Assembly (NCBI RefSeq): GCF_002104995.1
Contig: NW_024468432.1
Coordinates: 1-20,386 of the forward strand
Source: Linderina pennispora
Lineage: Eukaryota > Kickxellomycota > Kickxellomycetes > Kickxellales > Kickxellaceae
Direction: 5' to 3'
Length of the DNA: 20,386 nt
Under the pieces are notes generated by a model. That model did no database searches. It was not told where the DNA came from and saw only the letters and a program-made list of their open reading frames with translations. A program made the position numbers and the translations under genes. How positions within the stretch are numbered: position 1 is the first letter of the stretch; every line of letters begins with the position of its first letter. Below, in pieces: positions 1-10,100 of the stretch.

Positions 1-1
1 T

Positions 2-304
2 ACCATGGGCTATCCGACTATGGCTCTGGCCGCATGCTTTGGTGGGCCCATGGTCAACATTTTGCTGGGCGTCGGCACAGCAGCCGTCAGCGCCATGTCA
101 CATAGGGGCTCGAATGGCGATGCAGTCGAGATACAGATCTCGTCAAAGTCGATCATGGTCAGCACCGCGTGCCTGCTGTTCAACACTCTGGTGTATGTCG
201 TCATCGTGCCGCGCCAGCAGTACCGCATGACTCGTGCAGTTGGCCTGGCAGCAATGGCCGTGTACTTTGTGGGCATGACGGTAAACGTGTACTCCGAGTT
301 GTAA
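2..304 (+). CDS. Sodium/calcium exchanger-like membrane protein, C-terminal end (5' partial)
   Basis: The open frame runs in from the left edge and ends at TAA 302-304, so only about the last 100 residues are present. The first 25 residues contain a small-residue motif (GYPTMALAACFGGPMVNILL) typical of the second alpha repeat of the CaCA cation/Ca2+ exchanger superfamily, which lines the ion-binding site. It most resembles the NCLX/SLC8B1-like fungal branch. Two more hydrophobic helices follow, at about residues 49-68 and 77-97, separated by a short basic loop, and the protein ends in NVYSEL. The frame is clean. The ATG at position 5 lies inside the conserved motif and is not the true start. 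By family knowledge the protein would exchange Ca2+ for Na+ or H+ across an internal or plasma membrane; ion choice and membrane cannot be read from this fragment. Confidence 0.8.
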   Translation, partial: TMGYPTMALAACFGGPMVNILLGVGTAAVSAMSHRGSNGDAVEIQISSKSIMVSTACLLFNTLVYVVIVPRQQYRMTRAVGLAAMAVYFVGMTVNVYSEL

Positions 305-420
305 ATGCAGTTAATAATATGGCAGTCGTTTGTTGCATGAGAGGTTTTGATACGTGAAGTGTCAGTGGGAAAACATTGGACATGTACTGCCTGGAATATG
401 CGCGGGTTTTCCTGCTGCTC

Positions 421-467
421 TCTGCCTCTGTTTTCTGCCTCTGTTTTCTGCCTCTGTTTTCTGCCTG
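421..467. repeat. 13-bp tandem repeat, about 3.6 copies
   Basis: The unit TCTGCCTCTGTTT is repeated exactly three times (421-433, 434-446, 447-459) and followed by a partial copy ending near 467. It is pyrimidine-rich on the plus strand and lies about 115-160 bp upstream of the TATA box of the secreted-protein gene. It could be a promoter pyrimidine tract or simply a slippage-generated minisatellite. Confidence 0.85.
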
Positions 468-580
468 GATGCTACTGCTGCGCGGTAGAAGAGCTGGAAT
501 TGCCTGTTTGCGTCGATTTTTCTAGGAGCCTAGTACTATTGCCATTCAAACACAGCAGTGTCTCGCTTGTCGCAATGTGG

Positions 581-588
581 TATAAAAT
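581..588 (+). promoter_or_regulatory. TATA box of the secreted Gly/Tyr-rich protein gene
   Basis: TATAAAAT at 581-588 lies 103 bp upstream of the ATG at 691. Transcription starting about 30 bp downstream would give a leader of roughly 70-80 nt that includes the CAGCAA repeat. A strong TATA box fits a highly or conditionally expressed gene. Confidence 0.6.
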
Positions 589-643
589 CCATGGTATCTG
601 CACTATCCGTCATCTCAACAGCAACATCATCAACATTTTCTAA

Positions 644-690
<47 letters not shown>
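644..690 (+). repeat. CAGCAA hexamer repeat in the 5' leader, abutting the start codon
   Basis: About eight near-perfect CAACAG/CAGCAA hexamers run directly into the ATG at 691, giving the context CAACAATG. Such A/C-rich, G-poor leaders are predicted to be unstructured and so favour scanning ribosomes. The leader role is inferred from its position between the TATA box and the ATG. Confidence 0.8.
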
Positions 691-1057
691 ATGAACACTT
701 TCGCTACGCTTGCTTCTCTTCTCGTCGCCTCATCGGCCGTTGTTTCTGCTACTCCTCAGATGGGCGGTGGCGCTTCTCCCCAGGGCTCCCCCATGGCTGG
801 TCCCCAGGGCTCTCCGATGGCTGGCCCACAGGCCACTGGCGCTGGTCCTGAGGCTGCTGCCATGCATGGCGCTGCTGGCCCCTCGGGCACTCGCGGCAAG
901 GGAATGTGGGCATACCCGTACTATGGTGGCATGTATGGTGGCTACGGCGGTCTGTACGGTGGCTACGGCGGTCTGTACGTGGATACGGCTACCGTACTAC
1001 GGCGGCTACGGTGGCTATGGCGGCTACGGCTACCCGTACTATGGCGGCTACTGGTAA
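691..1057 (+). CDS. Small secreted Gly/Tyr-rich protein, frame broken near residue 96
   Basis: The protein starts at ATG 691, just after the CAGCAA leader. Residues 1-20 form a clear signal peptide (MNTFATLAS, hydrophobic core, cut near VSA-TP). Next comes a Gly/Pro/Met/Ala-rich stretch with a repeated GSPMAGPQ unit, then GGYGGLY repeats after residue 90. Near 979 the frame is lost. The same kind of repeat (YYGGYGGYGGYGYPYYGGYW) continues in another frame and ends at TAA 1055-1057. Two one-base losses, near 979 and 992, reconcile the frames, giving a protein of roughly 120 residues. Read without correction, the frame runs on to about 1377 into non-homologous sequence. No enzyme domain is seen. 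Gly/Tyr repeats after a signal peptide suggest a wall, adhesive or surface-coat protein; this is inference. The breaks may be assembly errors. Confidence 0.65.
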
Positions 1058-1185
1058 ACTCTCGCAAGAGCCTCTGCCTGTTTTTACAACGTAATATCTC
1101 TAGCGTCCTGCGCTGTGCGCCCGACTATTCTCATAAAATGAATCATTTCACAACATTGAAAGATATTGTCGTGTGCGCTCATACA

Positions 1186-2508
1186 CTAGTGCTGGAAGAC
1201 AAACTCGTCGATAGTCTCGCCAGCAACGTTGCGTGCGACCCAGTGCAGCTGCTTATTCTCGATGTCCAAGCTGACGAAGTGGTGATCAAAGTACGTGACA
1301 TTGTACATCTGGTAGTCCTCAACCCTTTTCAGATCCAGGCCGCCACCAGCACCACCAACGATGGCATATGTGATTGAATCGTTTGGTGCATACCCAGGGC
1401 CCCGATGCACCGTCGACCTCTGGTAGTTGTGCTGGTGGCCAGAGATGACCAGGTGTACACCGTGTTTGCGGAATAGCGGGTCATACTCTGTCCGGATGTG
1501 CTCGTCCCAGTGCTTCTCACCCTTGTCGTTCCACGCATATGGATCCAGAACTCGACGTAGGGCGGAACATGGATCGCAATGATCTTGAATTCAGCGCCTT
1601 GGAACACCGCTGACTGCAACTCGCGCTTCAAAAACACACTCTGCTCCGGGGACGGGCATTCTGCGTCCAGCACAATGATGCGTGCTGTGCCCACGCTCAC
1701 GCTGTGGTAGAACTGGTGGTATGTGCCGTTGGCCACCAATGTCTTGCTCAGGTCCTCGGAATCAAACAGCCCATGGTACATGTCTGTGTAATAGTTGTGG
1801 TTGTCTGGTCCGCCGGCTTTTGTCGTGGTCGTGGTTGCCTGGCACGAATATTATCGGCGAACGGTGCTGCAGGCCACCGACGTCTTCCAGTGGCGCAAAA
1901 AACTGGTTCTGCCAGTCTTCCAGCTTTTCGGGTATCTGGATAACATCGCCTGCATGCAAGGTCATGTCTGGATAGACACCCAGGGCCGTAGAGTTTGCGG
2001 ACTCTGCCCAGTACACGGCGGAAGTTTGCAGGTTCGTTCTGGTTGTCGGCCATCACCAGGACGCGGTGCAGGCTATGTTTAGCTGGTCTATGGATCCTGT
2101 ACTGCTGTGTGCCTTGGCGGTAGTTGCTGACCTTGTAGAACACATCCGCGGCATTGCCAACTGGCCCGAAAATCGCTGTGTATCTGTGGTGGTTGGCGTC
2201 GATGCGCCTATACCTAGCTCGACAGTTACACGCCTCGAGCCTTAGCATCATCCGCCCACCATTCAACTACCGGATTCCCCGACGGGCATGATGACTCCCA
2301 GATAACAAAGTAGTGCGCATCGCCGTGCTCGAATATCATTGGGAGCTTGCGTATTGTGCACGGATAGAACCCATTGTCGGAGAGCCATGTGCCCACTGTC
2401 CGCGCGCAATGTCTGCACGCCTGGGCTGCCCAGAATCTTGATTAGAATCCAGAACGCAAGTATCTGGGAGACCACCAGGAGTGCGAGGCGCCGATAGTAC
2501 AGCCTCAT
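1186..2508 (-). CDS. Metallophosphoesterase (calcineurin-like), interrupted by several one-base frame changes
   Basis: Read on the minus strand from ATG 2508 to TAG 1186-1188. An N-terminal hydrophobic segment at about residues 8-26 looks like a signal anchor. A beta-rich region containing YRRIDANHHRYTAIFGPV follows, then the phosphoesterase motifs in order: VLVMADNQ, LHAGDVIQ (about 1945-1960), VPGNHDHDK (about 1820-1845), IIAIHVPPY (about 1565-1590) and ISGHQHNYQR (about 1420-1445). These are the metal ligands of a dinuclear phosphatase. The GDxxY tyrosine of purple acid phosphatases is Gln here, so it is not a typical purple enzyme. The frame changes near 1545, 1819, 2036, 2070, 2088, 2222, 2238 and 2408. 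Conserved residues lie on both sides of each break and no frame carries the whole protein. Some breaks are homopolymer changes (AAAA for AAA, GG for GGG). It is either a recent pseudogene or an intact gene in poorly resolved sequence. It would hydrolyse phosphoesters at a membrane or outside the cytosol; the substrate is unknown. Confidence 0.7.
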
Positions 2509-2540
2509 CCTATGAACCTCCTTATTCTGTATTCCTCCTA

Positions 2541-2550
2541 GGTTTTATAT
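2541..2550 (-). promoter_or_regulatory. Possible TATA box for the metallophosphoesterase gene
   Basis: The minus strand reads ATATAAAACC here, 33-42 nt upstream of the proposed ATG at 2508. The spacing implies a very short 5' leader, so either the leader is short or the true start lies further in. Confidence 0.4.
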
Positions 2551-3270
2551 GGCTGATCAAGCTGCGGTATGTGGACCAAAAGCCAGCGATATGAAAGGGA
2601 ATGAGAGGGCAAAACTAATAATGTAATAAATGATACAAATGAAGCGAGCAAAGCAGAGAGGCCTGTAGTCTAGGACTTTTCTAGGGCAGCAAGTCTGCGA
2701 GCTATGTTCCAACCAGCGGTCATAGCAGACGAAGAGATTGACAGCAGCGACTTTTTTGTGTAGACTTTTCTCGGAGGTATGTAAATCCTTGAGGAAATTC
2801 CACACATGCCAGCAGGATTGAAGTGCCCCAATGCCAGCCAATGGTACCATTATCCTGATGTGCAAGCAAAGCGCTTTTCATTCTTCGTCCGGCTAGTGCG
2901 TAAAGGTCCATGCTATCTGCATTTGGCTGAGCGCACTAGCGTTCTGCACCATAGGCCAAGCCAATTCTGCCCTTCTCTCTCTTTTCAACGACAAGCGGAA
3001 TCAGTGCCTCCAAACTGTACTACCCTTATACATGTCAATATTCTCAGCAAGAGTTTCAAGGTGAAAAACACTAATTGCTTATTAGCTTTAGTGGTGGCAA
3101 GGCAGCCGTCCTGCTCAGGGCTTACACCATGTGCTAGCTGGTTTAAGCTCTACCGTGTATGTTGCTTATATTCCGATGGTATACGGTTTTATTGGTACCT
3201 CAACTAGTAAAAATGTAGATGCCAAACTGAACATGACAGTGCAGCGATAAGAGGAATGCAATCTGATGAG
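2551..3270. other. Intergenic stretch with no supported gene
   Basis: Several open frames of 60-130 codons exist on both strands, but none shows a recognisable domain, coding bias or splice structure, and they overlap each other. The sequence is more AT-rich than the flanking genes. I see nothing else I can support. It separates the 5' end of the metallophosphoesterase gene from the 3' end of the oxidoreductase. Confidence 0.5.
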
Positions 3271-3981
3271 CTAGACCTTGACGACACTGCGTCCGAAGCT
3301 CTTCCCATTAAACAGGTTCAGAACTGTCTGAGGAGCGCTTTCCAGTCCAACAGTCTCGTCAACGCGATACTGGATCCTGCCTTCTCTGTACAGCACACTG
3401 ATCTCGTCGACAAACTCGATCTCCACTGGAGTATTGTAATGGTTGTAAACAAGCACAGCTTGTAGAGTGGCAGTTTTAGCCAGGGTATTGCCAATATTCT
3501 TCACACCGTACTTTTCCTCAGGCTTGAGGTTCATCTGAGAAAGAACACCGCACGAGATGATGCGCGCACCAGTGTTGATATTGGCAAGAGCAGCGTCCAG
3601 GAACTCGCCACCGACGCTGTCAAAGTAGATGTCAATGCCCTTGGGAGCAGCCTCCTTGATCGACATGGCAAAGTTGCGAGAAGTCTTGTAGTTGAAGGCA
3701 GCATCGGCACCAATGCTCTTGACAAACTCGACCTTGTCTGAACCAGCAACACCAATAACACGCAGACCCCGGGCCTTGGTGAGCTGAACAACCATCTGGC
3801 CAACAGCACCCGAAGCCGAAGAGACCAAGATGGTCTCACCGGCCTTGGGCTTACCAATCGTGTAACGGGTGATGACTAAGGTCATAGACATATGCTGGCC
3901 CATGAAAAGTCCCACTAGACACACGAACGCTAACTGGCACCAACCGCACCGAAATGTAAGAGCAGAGCCTCGGCTAAACAT
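3271..3981 (-). CDS. MDR-family NADP-dependent oxidoreductase, N-terminally truncated
   Basis: The frame is clean and ends at TAG 3271-3273 after SFGRSVVKV. GKPKAGETILVSSASGAVGQ carries the AxGxxG dinucleotide-binding turn of medium-chain dehydrogenases/reductases. It is followed by KVEFVKSIGADAAFNYK and GIDIYFDSVGGEFLDAAL, which match the zinc-independent leukotriene B4 dehydrogenase/alkenal reductase (PTGR/CurA-like) branch. Family members are about 330-350 residues; only about 236 at most are here. The GroES-like N-terminal domain that shapes the active site is missing. Recognisable homology begins near 3900 (MGQHMSMTLVITRYTIGKPK), and the residues before it look non-homologous. Chitin synthase 1 ends only 150 bp further on, leaving no room for the missing half unless an unseen exon exists. 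The ATG at 3981 is provisional; one at 3903 is as likely. This is probably a truncated copy or pseudogene. Confidence 0.7.
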   Translation of the reverse strand: MFSRGSALTFRCGWCQLAFVCLVGLFMGQHMSMTLVITRYTIGKPKAGETILVSSASGAVGQMVVQLTKARGLRVIGVAGSDKVEFVKSIGADAAFNYKTSRNFAMSIKEAAPKGIDIYFDSVGGEFLDAALANINTGARIISCGVLSQMNLKPEEKYGVKNIGNTLAKTATLQAVLVYNHYNTPVEIEFVDEISVLYREGRIQYRVDETVGLESAPQTVLNLFNGKSFGRSVVKV

Positions 3982-4130
3982 TCCCGTCTCGCACACACAT
4001 TCGCCATTGTCAATCCGTAGAATGAATTGGTATTGTGAAAATGTTCGAAAGTGTAGTAGGAATTTCAGAAAAGTATTTGCGGCATGTGGAAACGCCGCCT
4101 GTGTCTATGCGAAGCAGCCAAACACGCAAT

Positions 4131-7100
4131 TTAGCTGCGCTTCTGCAGCTCTTGGCCAATGCACTGGTTGATGAAGTCGCGGCGGGCCTTGGCCTCCTCA
4201 GCCTGGATGCCGAAGCGGGACATGATCTGCTCGCGCACCTGCTTCTTGGTGATGGTCATCAGGTCGGCGGTGGCAATGATCTCGGCAACGTACCCCGAGA
4301 TCTGCTCGTCCGGGATGCCCGACGGCCAACTCTGCTGGGCCAGCGACGATGCGGCAGTCACGCTGGGATCAGATGCTGGGAACATGTTCAGCATGCCAGT
4401 CTGGTCCATGTTGGCGCTGACTGGCACCGGCTGCTCCATCATGGTGGCCGGGTGCATCATCGGCTGCTGCATGCCGCCCATCATCATCTGGTTGGGAGCG
4501 ACGTTTGAGCCGACCGAGTACGCCGACATGCGCGGGTCCTGCTGCACGAACGGGTTGCCGCTGACCTGGCTCAGGCGCGGGTCAACAGCCTGCGGCATAA
4601 CCATGCTGCCGACGCGGGACTGCGGGCCAACGCTGCCCATCGGCACCATCTCGTAGGCGCTGGATGTCGGCATTATCATCGGCGATGCGCGTCCAGACAC
4701 CGAGCCCAGGTAGTCGATGCCGTTGCTGGCCATCGGGTTCACAGTCATGTTATTGACGCCCATCGGGTTGTAGCCGTAGCCGCCGTCGTTGTACACCGAG
4801 TTGGCATTGTACATGGACTGCGTGTTGGCGTAGCCCAGCATCGACTGGGGAACGTTGCCGATGGCCGAGCCCGAGCGCACGTTGTGTGCAGCGGCCAGCT
4901 TCGAGCCAGCGTCAGACATGGCACCGCCATACTGCGACCCACCGTCGTGGTGGCTGGCAGAGTGGGCCTCCCACAGCAGCTCCTGCTCGTAGTCGGACCA
5001 CTTGCGCTGCGGAATCGTCGTCGTGTCAAACTTCTCGTTGTCCACCGTGTAGATGTGCTTGCGACCGGACTCGCCGACCACGACACGGGTGTTACCCCAC
5101 GAAAAATCGTCGAAATGCCAGAACGCGTAGATCGGAATGAGGAACGAGAACAGCGGGATGGCAATAATGTACACGATCATCCAGCCGATATGCTGCCACT
5201 GGCGCTTCAGGATGAAGATCAGTGCCTGCATACCGTAGATGGCGGCCAGAAGGTACAGCGAAATGTACGAGGTCGTCGAGTCGGGGTTGGTCAGCTGGTA
5301 GATCAGGTACGCCAGATACACGAGCGTCGCTGGCATGATAATGGTGGTGATCAGGTCGATGAAGACAACGAAGCGCATCGAGAAGCAGCAGAAACCGCAC
5401 AGCTGGGGGAGGAAGATAAGCTCAAACAGGTTGTGCACAGTCGAGTTAATCCAGCGACGACGCTGCGACAGCAGAATGCTGAGCTGGTCGGGCGCGTTGG
5501 TCATGCACTTGGCATCAGGCACAAACTTGTTTTTGTAGTACGGGAAGTGCTTCAGCACCAGCGTGGTCAGATAGCGATCCTCACCGAGATGCAGCAGGTT
5601 CTTCTCGTGCAGCGTCTCGACCCGGTTCGTCGAGTACTCCTCGATGATCTGGTTCGAGATCAGCAGCGGGCGGGCGCTGTCAGCCGTGCGCATGCGGTAC
5701 ATCGAGAAGCATCCAGGCAGACACGACACTGAGCCGAACAGCGACTCGAAGGCCTTGGTCAGATGGTGCGAAATGAAGTACTCGTAGACCTGCATCATGG
5801 TGATCCACGAGCTCTTTGCGTTGGCCAGCGTGGTCTCGCCGCAAATGCCGAGAATCTTCTGGTCGTGAGCCATGGCGCCCACAAGACGGTTGAGCGAGTC
5901 GGGGAACACCACGGTATCGGCATCAATCATGAGCACGTACTCGTAGAAGGCCGGGTTGACGCCAATGACGTTCTTGACCTGGTGGTACATCTCGAGCTCG
6001 AGCGGGACCATGGGCAGATCAAAGAACACCTTGTTGAAGAAGCGCATGAGCATGATCTGCGAGTCGCGCTTACCACGGTTGCCAGGGCGGTTGCGCTCGT
6101 TGGGAGTACCGCACTTGACGATGACCAGGTAGGGAACGACGTGGCCAGCAATCTCGTACAGACCCGAGTAGACCTTGGCCATGTTGTGCTCCTTGGATCC
6201 CTCGCCCAGGGCAATGTAGCTGAGGGCCTCCGGCTCCTGGTCGCGGTCGACGCCGAGGATATCCAGCACGATGCGCGGAGTCGGGCGGTCGTTGCCGGAG
6301 CCCATGATCATACCGTCGCACACGATGAACAGCAGCTTGCGCTTGTCGTCGTACTTGAGGCGGGCCAGCGAATCAATGGTGTTCTTCAGCGAGTCTTCGC
6401 CCTCCGTGTAGCAGGGAACGTTGCACACGATAAAGTTGTCTCCGGGCTCGGGCTCGCGGCGGCTGCCAAACTGCAGCGCAGCGATGAACTTCACAAAAAT
6501 GAGCAGAACCAGAGCGATCGAACCAGCCAAGAGCAGGTAGTTGGCGGCATAGCAGCGTGCAGACTTGCGCAAATCGACATCGCCAATGTAGAAGGCACCG
6601 CGCAGGCACCGCTTGTGGAGAGCCTTGCCATCGGGCTTGTCAGCAAAGTGGGCATCCCACTGCTCCGTGATGTCCTGGCCTCTGTTCTGATCGAACATGG
6701 TAAATATCTCATCGTCCAGGAACAGCTTTTTAGCTATCGTGTTCGTCGAGTTTGGCTGACCGACGGGCACAACCATATAGGACGCACCCTGCGACTTGAT
6801 GTAGTCAGACAAATCAAACACCTGCTGGTGGATGATGCAGCGGTAAATGTCGCTATGGTCCCGGGCCTCCTTCAACAGCACCTTAGGATCGAACGCGACA
6901 TGGCCCTTGTGGTATTTTTCACGCATCAGCCGCATCAGCCGCATCTGGTAGTAGTTGTAACCCTTGTCGGTCGGATGGCGCCACCAGCGGTGGTCATGGA
7001 AGTATGTGGGGGTGTACAGCTTGGGTCGGTAAGTCATGGACAGGCGCGGATCCAGGTCCGGGAACGGGCACACAAACGAGAGCTGCTGCGGGAACAACGC

Positions 7101-10100
7101 AGTCTGGTCCCGGCCCAGGAAGTTGCCCTTCTTCAGGTAGTCGACGTTGATGTTAAAGTGGTTGAGGTTCTTGACGTCAAAGACCTCGCCGCGAATCGCA
7201 ATCAGCGCATCGTTGGTCTCCTGGTGCTCGGTCAGCTCCGAGAGCGAGTACACGTGCTGCTTCGGGCACAGAATGAGCCCCAGGCCGACGATCCAGAACA
7301 CGACAAAGATACAGCTCCAGAAGATGATCAGACATAGGGTGAGTTTCTCGCGCCACGCCAGCCGCTGGTCACGGCGCTTAATGCGTCCGCAGCACTTTAG
7401 CAGCGGGGACGGAACCCAGAACGTGTTTGCCCACACGCAGCACAGCCAGTACTTGCGCGCGCGCGTCTTTGGGTGCTCGGGCTCGTCCTCATCGTCCTCA
7501 TTGACGGCTCCCGACACGCCCTGCTTCAGCGAGGCAGCGCGGCTAACCGACCCGGGGGTGGTGGTATCGTAGCCAGGCGCAAACTCGCGCTCGCTCATGA
7601 TCTCCGAGCCGTTGACGCCCATGTCCTGGTAGCCGTCGTCGTCCGAGTAGTACGACCGTGTGTCGTTGCCACCGCCGCCGAGCATGCGGCCCTTGAGAGC
7701 ACGCGCCTGCTGTGCCGAAAGGCCGCCGATATCAGCAGCGTTGTGCTGGCCCAGCGGCTGCGCGTTGAGCATCAGATTGGCCTCCGACTGGCTGCCCAGC
7801 GTGTCCTGGTAGCCATCGCCGGCAGTAGCATCGTAGGTGCTGCTGATGGCACGCGACTCCTTGCGGTCACGGCGCTTGTTGCCTATCTCCATGCGCTCGA
7901 TACCGCGGATCGGGTCGTCGATGCGGCGCCAGGCTGAGTAATTCAGGAACACCTTGCTCTCAGCAATGGCCATGTCCGAGTCGGACAGCTGCAGCGCCTG
8001 CTTGAGCGCCAGCACCTGGGCACGGGGGTCCTCAGGGTCGACGGTTGCGACATAGTCTTCGATCACGCTGGCGTAACGCTGGCAGAAATCGCTGATGCCG
8101 AGTACGGCTGAGAACTCTGCGCGCTTGCGCTTGACGATGGCATCGAGGCTGAAGCAGTCGGTCTGGGCCTGCACGCGACGGGCATCGGTCCAGTGGGGGC
8201 GGCCCTGCTCGTTAGGCTTGATGCAGAGAGCGAACCATGGCAGCGTGTCGTCGAGCGTCGCAATTAGGTCGTTGAGGGCGCGCTGGTACTGCGTCACAAC
8301 GCAGGCGACCTTGGCGACACGCGAGTGGCCGCCCTTCTTCGAGCGCATCATCGACGGAGCGCGGGTGGGGACTGAGGGCGCCTGCGCCTGGACCACGGCC
8401 TTCTCGTTGCGCGGGTGCACCTCGGTAGCCAGGGTCTTGCTCGAGAACAGGCCGGCGACGAACCCGTTACCGGTGCCCGGATTCTCGCCGGTGCCGTCGC
8501 CGCGGAACACAGCGACGAAGTCGGCGCTGAGCTGATCCAGGTTCTTCTCGACAAAGTCGTCGACGTTGTAGCTGACGCTGCCCCAGAAATGCGCAACCGT
8601 GAACGAGTTCATCTCGTTCTTGCTCTCGCCCGACGAAAAGTACGGGTTGCTGTCGCCGGTGCGCGAGTTGTGCAGCTTGTTGAAGGCGCTGAGCAGCTGC
8701 ACGCTGGCCTGGCGGTCCGATACAGTCGCATCGAATTCGCGCGGGCCGGCGCTCTTCTTGCCCTTCTTGCCGGTCTTCTCGGGGCTCAGGTACTCGACTG
8801 CCTGGCGGTCCATGGTCGCAAACAGTCCGGTCTTGCCCTTCATGAACAGATCCAGGCACATGGTGCGGTCTGGGAACTCGACGCTCGGCAGAGCATCGAC
8901 GATTCCCTCGGCCTCGTACTCGGCATTGCCGGCCTCGAAGATCTGGTGGAACATGAAATGCTGCAGGCGCTCGCTGGTGTAGTTGTTGACCATCTGCTCG
9001 TACGTGCTGCTGCGAACCGTGTACCAGCCGGGGAAGTCAACCAGGCCGATGAAGTTGTGGCGGTCGGCGTCTTCCTTACACACCTTCGAGTTGACGAACT
9101 CGATCATCCAGTTGAATAGCAGCGAGTACAGCGACCGGGCCAGATCGTCGCGACGGGCCACGGCGCCATCGCTATCCAGATACACCGTGTACTTGTCGTT
9201 GCCAACCTGCTTGGTCTTGACCGTCAGCAGGCCGAGCAGGGTGTCGCTGCCGAAGCCCAGCAGCCGGCTGGCGTGCTCCAGCACCTCGGTGTTGCGCACC
9301 TCAGCAGCGCTCATCTCGTCGACCTTTTGGTACGTGAACTGGAGGTTGCCCAGGGCAAGGATCGCCGACAGCACCGAGAAGATATGGTGCTGGTACTTGT
9401 GGCCGAGCCCGACCTCGCTCATGGCGCCGATCAGCTCACGGAACCGCTCGACGTCACTGAATCCGTGGATCCGCTGCACGGTGCCCGGGCGGTTCAGGTA
9501 CTCGTACTGCGTGTGCATCAGGCCGAACTTCTCGCGCTCCTCGGGCGCAGCACCGTTGGCCAGGTAGTAGAACGCATGGAAGTTGCGCTCGTCCTGCGGC
9601 ACATGCGTCACGCGCGCCTTCTCCAGCAGATACGTCAGCGTCTTCAGACCCACGGTGCGGCCGCGCTGGTCGAACTGCAGCTCCGAGTACGTGCCCACGC
9701 GCGAGGCGTTGTTGTGCGAGACCGTCTTTGCGTGCGAGAACGCCTCGAGCACAATGTCCGCGTTTTGGATCCGGTTGTACAGCCGCGTGTCCTTTTTCGA
9801 CTGCGAGCGCAGTAGCGAGTAGAAGCGAATCGCCAGTCGCCGCTGCTCTGTCTTTCCACTTCCCGCCGCACCACTATAACGGCAGTAGGAGAAAATGGCC
9901 CCCACGGAAAAAATGCAGCGATTTTTTTCGGTGGTCCAAAAGAAAAACGATTGTCAGCAAAGCCGTGCAGACTAGAATAAAAACATCTGAGTGGGGCCGG
10001 TTCTTTCACCAGCCAGGATAAACGCTGCCCAACTTTTGAGCGAAAAAAGCACGCTATTCACAGTGCCGACTATTTTTAGCGTGCACACCATGGGCGAGAT

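Noticed and set aside
973-1069. Intron in the secreted-protein gene using the GTACGT at about 975
   Set aside because: The only near acceptor would remove the whole Tyr-rich tail, which is clearly coding-like and ends in a stop codon.
2222-2245. A 16-nt GT-AG segment that would restore the phosphoesterase frame if spliced
   Set aside because: Introns this short are not known in fungi. Other breaks in the gene have no GT-AG pair, and two one-base changes explain this one with protein-like sequence between them.
5763-7337. A 524-codon open frame on the plus strand, opposite chitin synthase 1
   Set aside because: It is an antisense shadow. The opposite strand encodes conserved cytochrome b5-like and synthase motifs throughout, and the plus-strand product is a Val/Leu/His/Arg-rich mirror without any domain.
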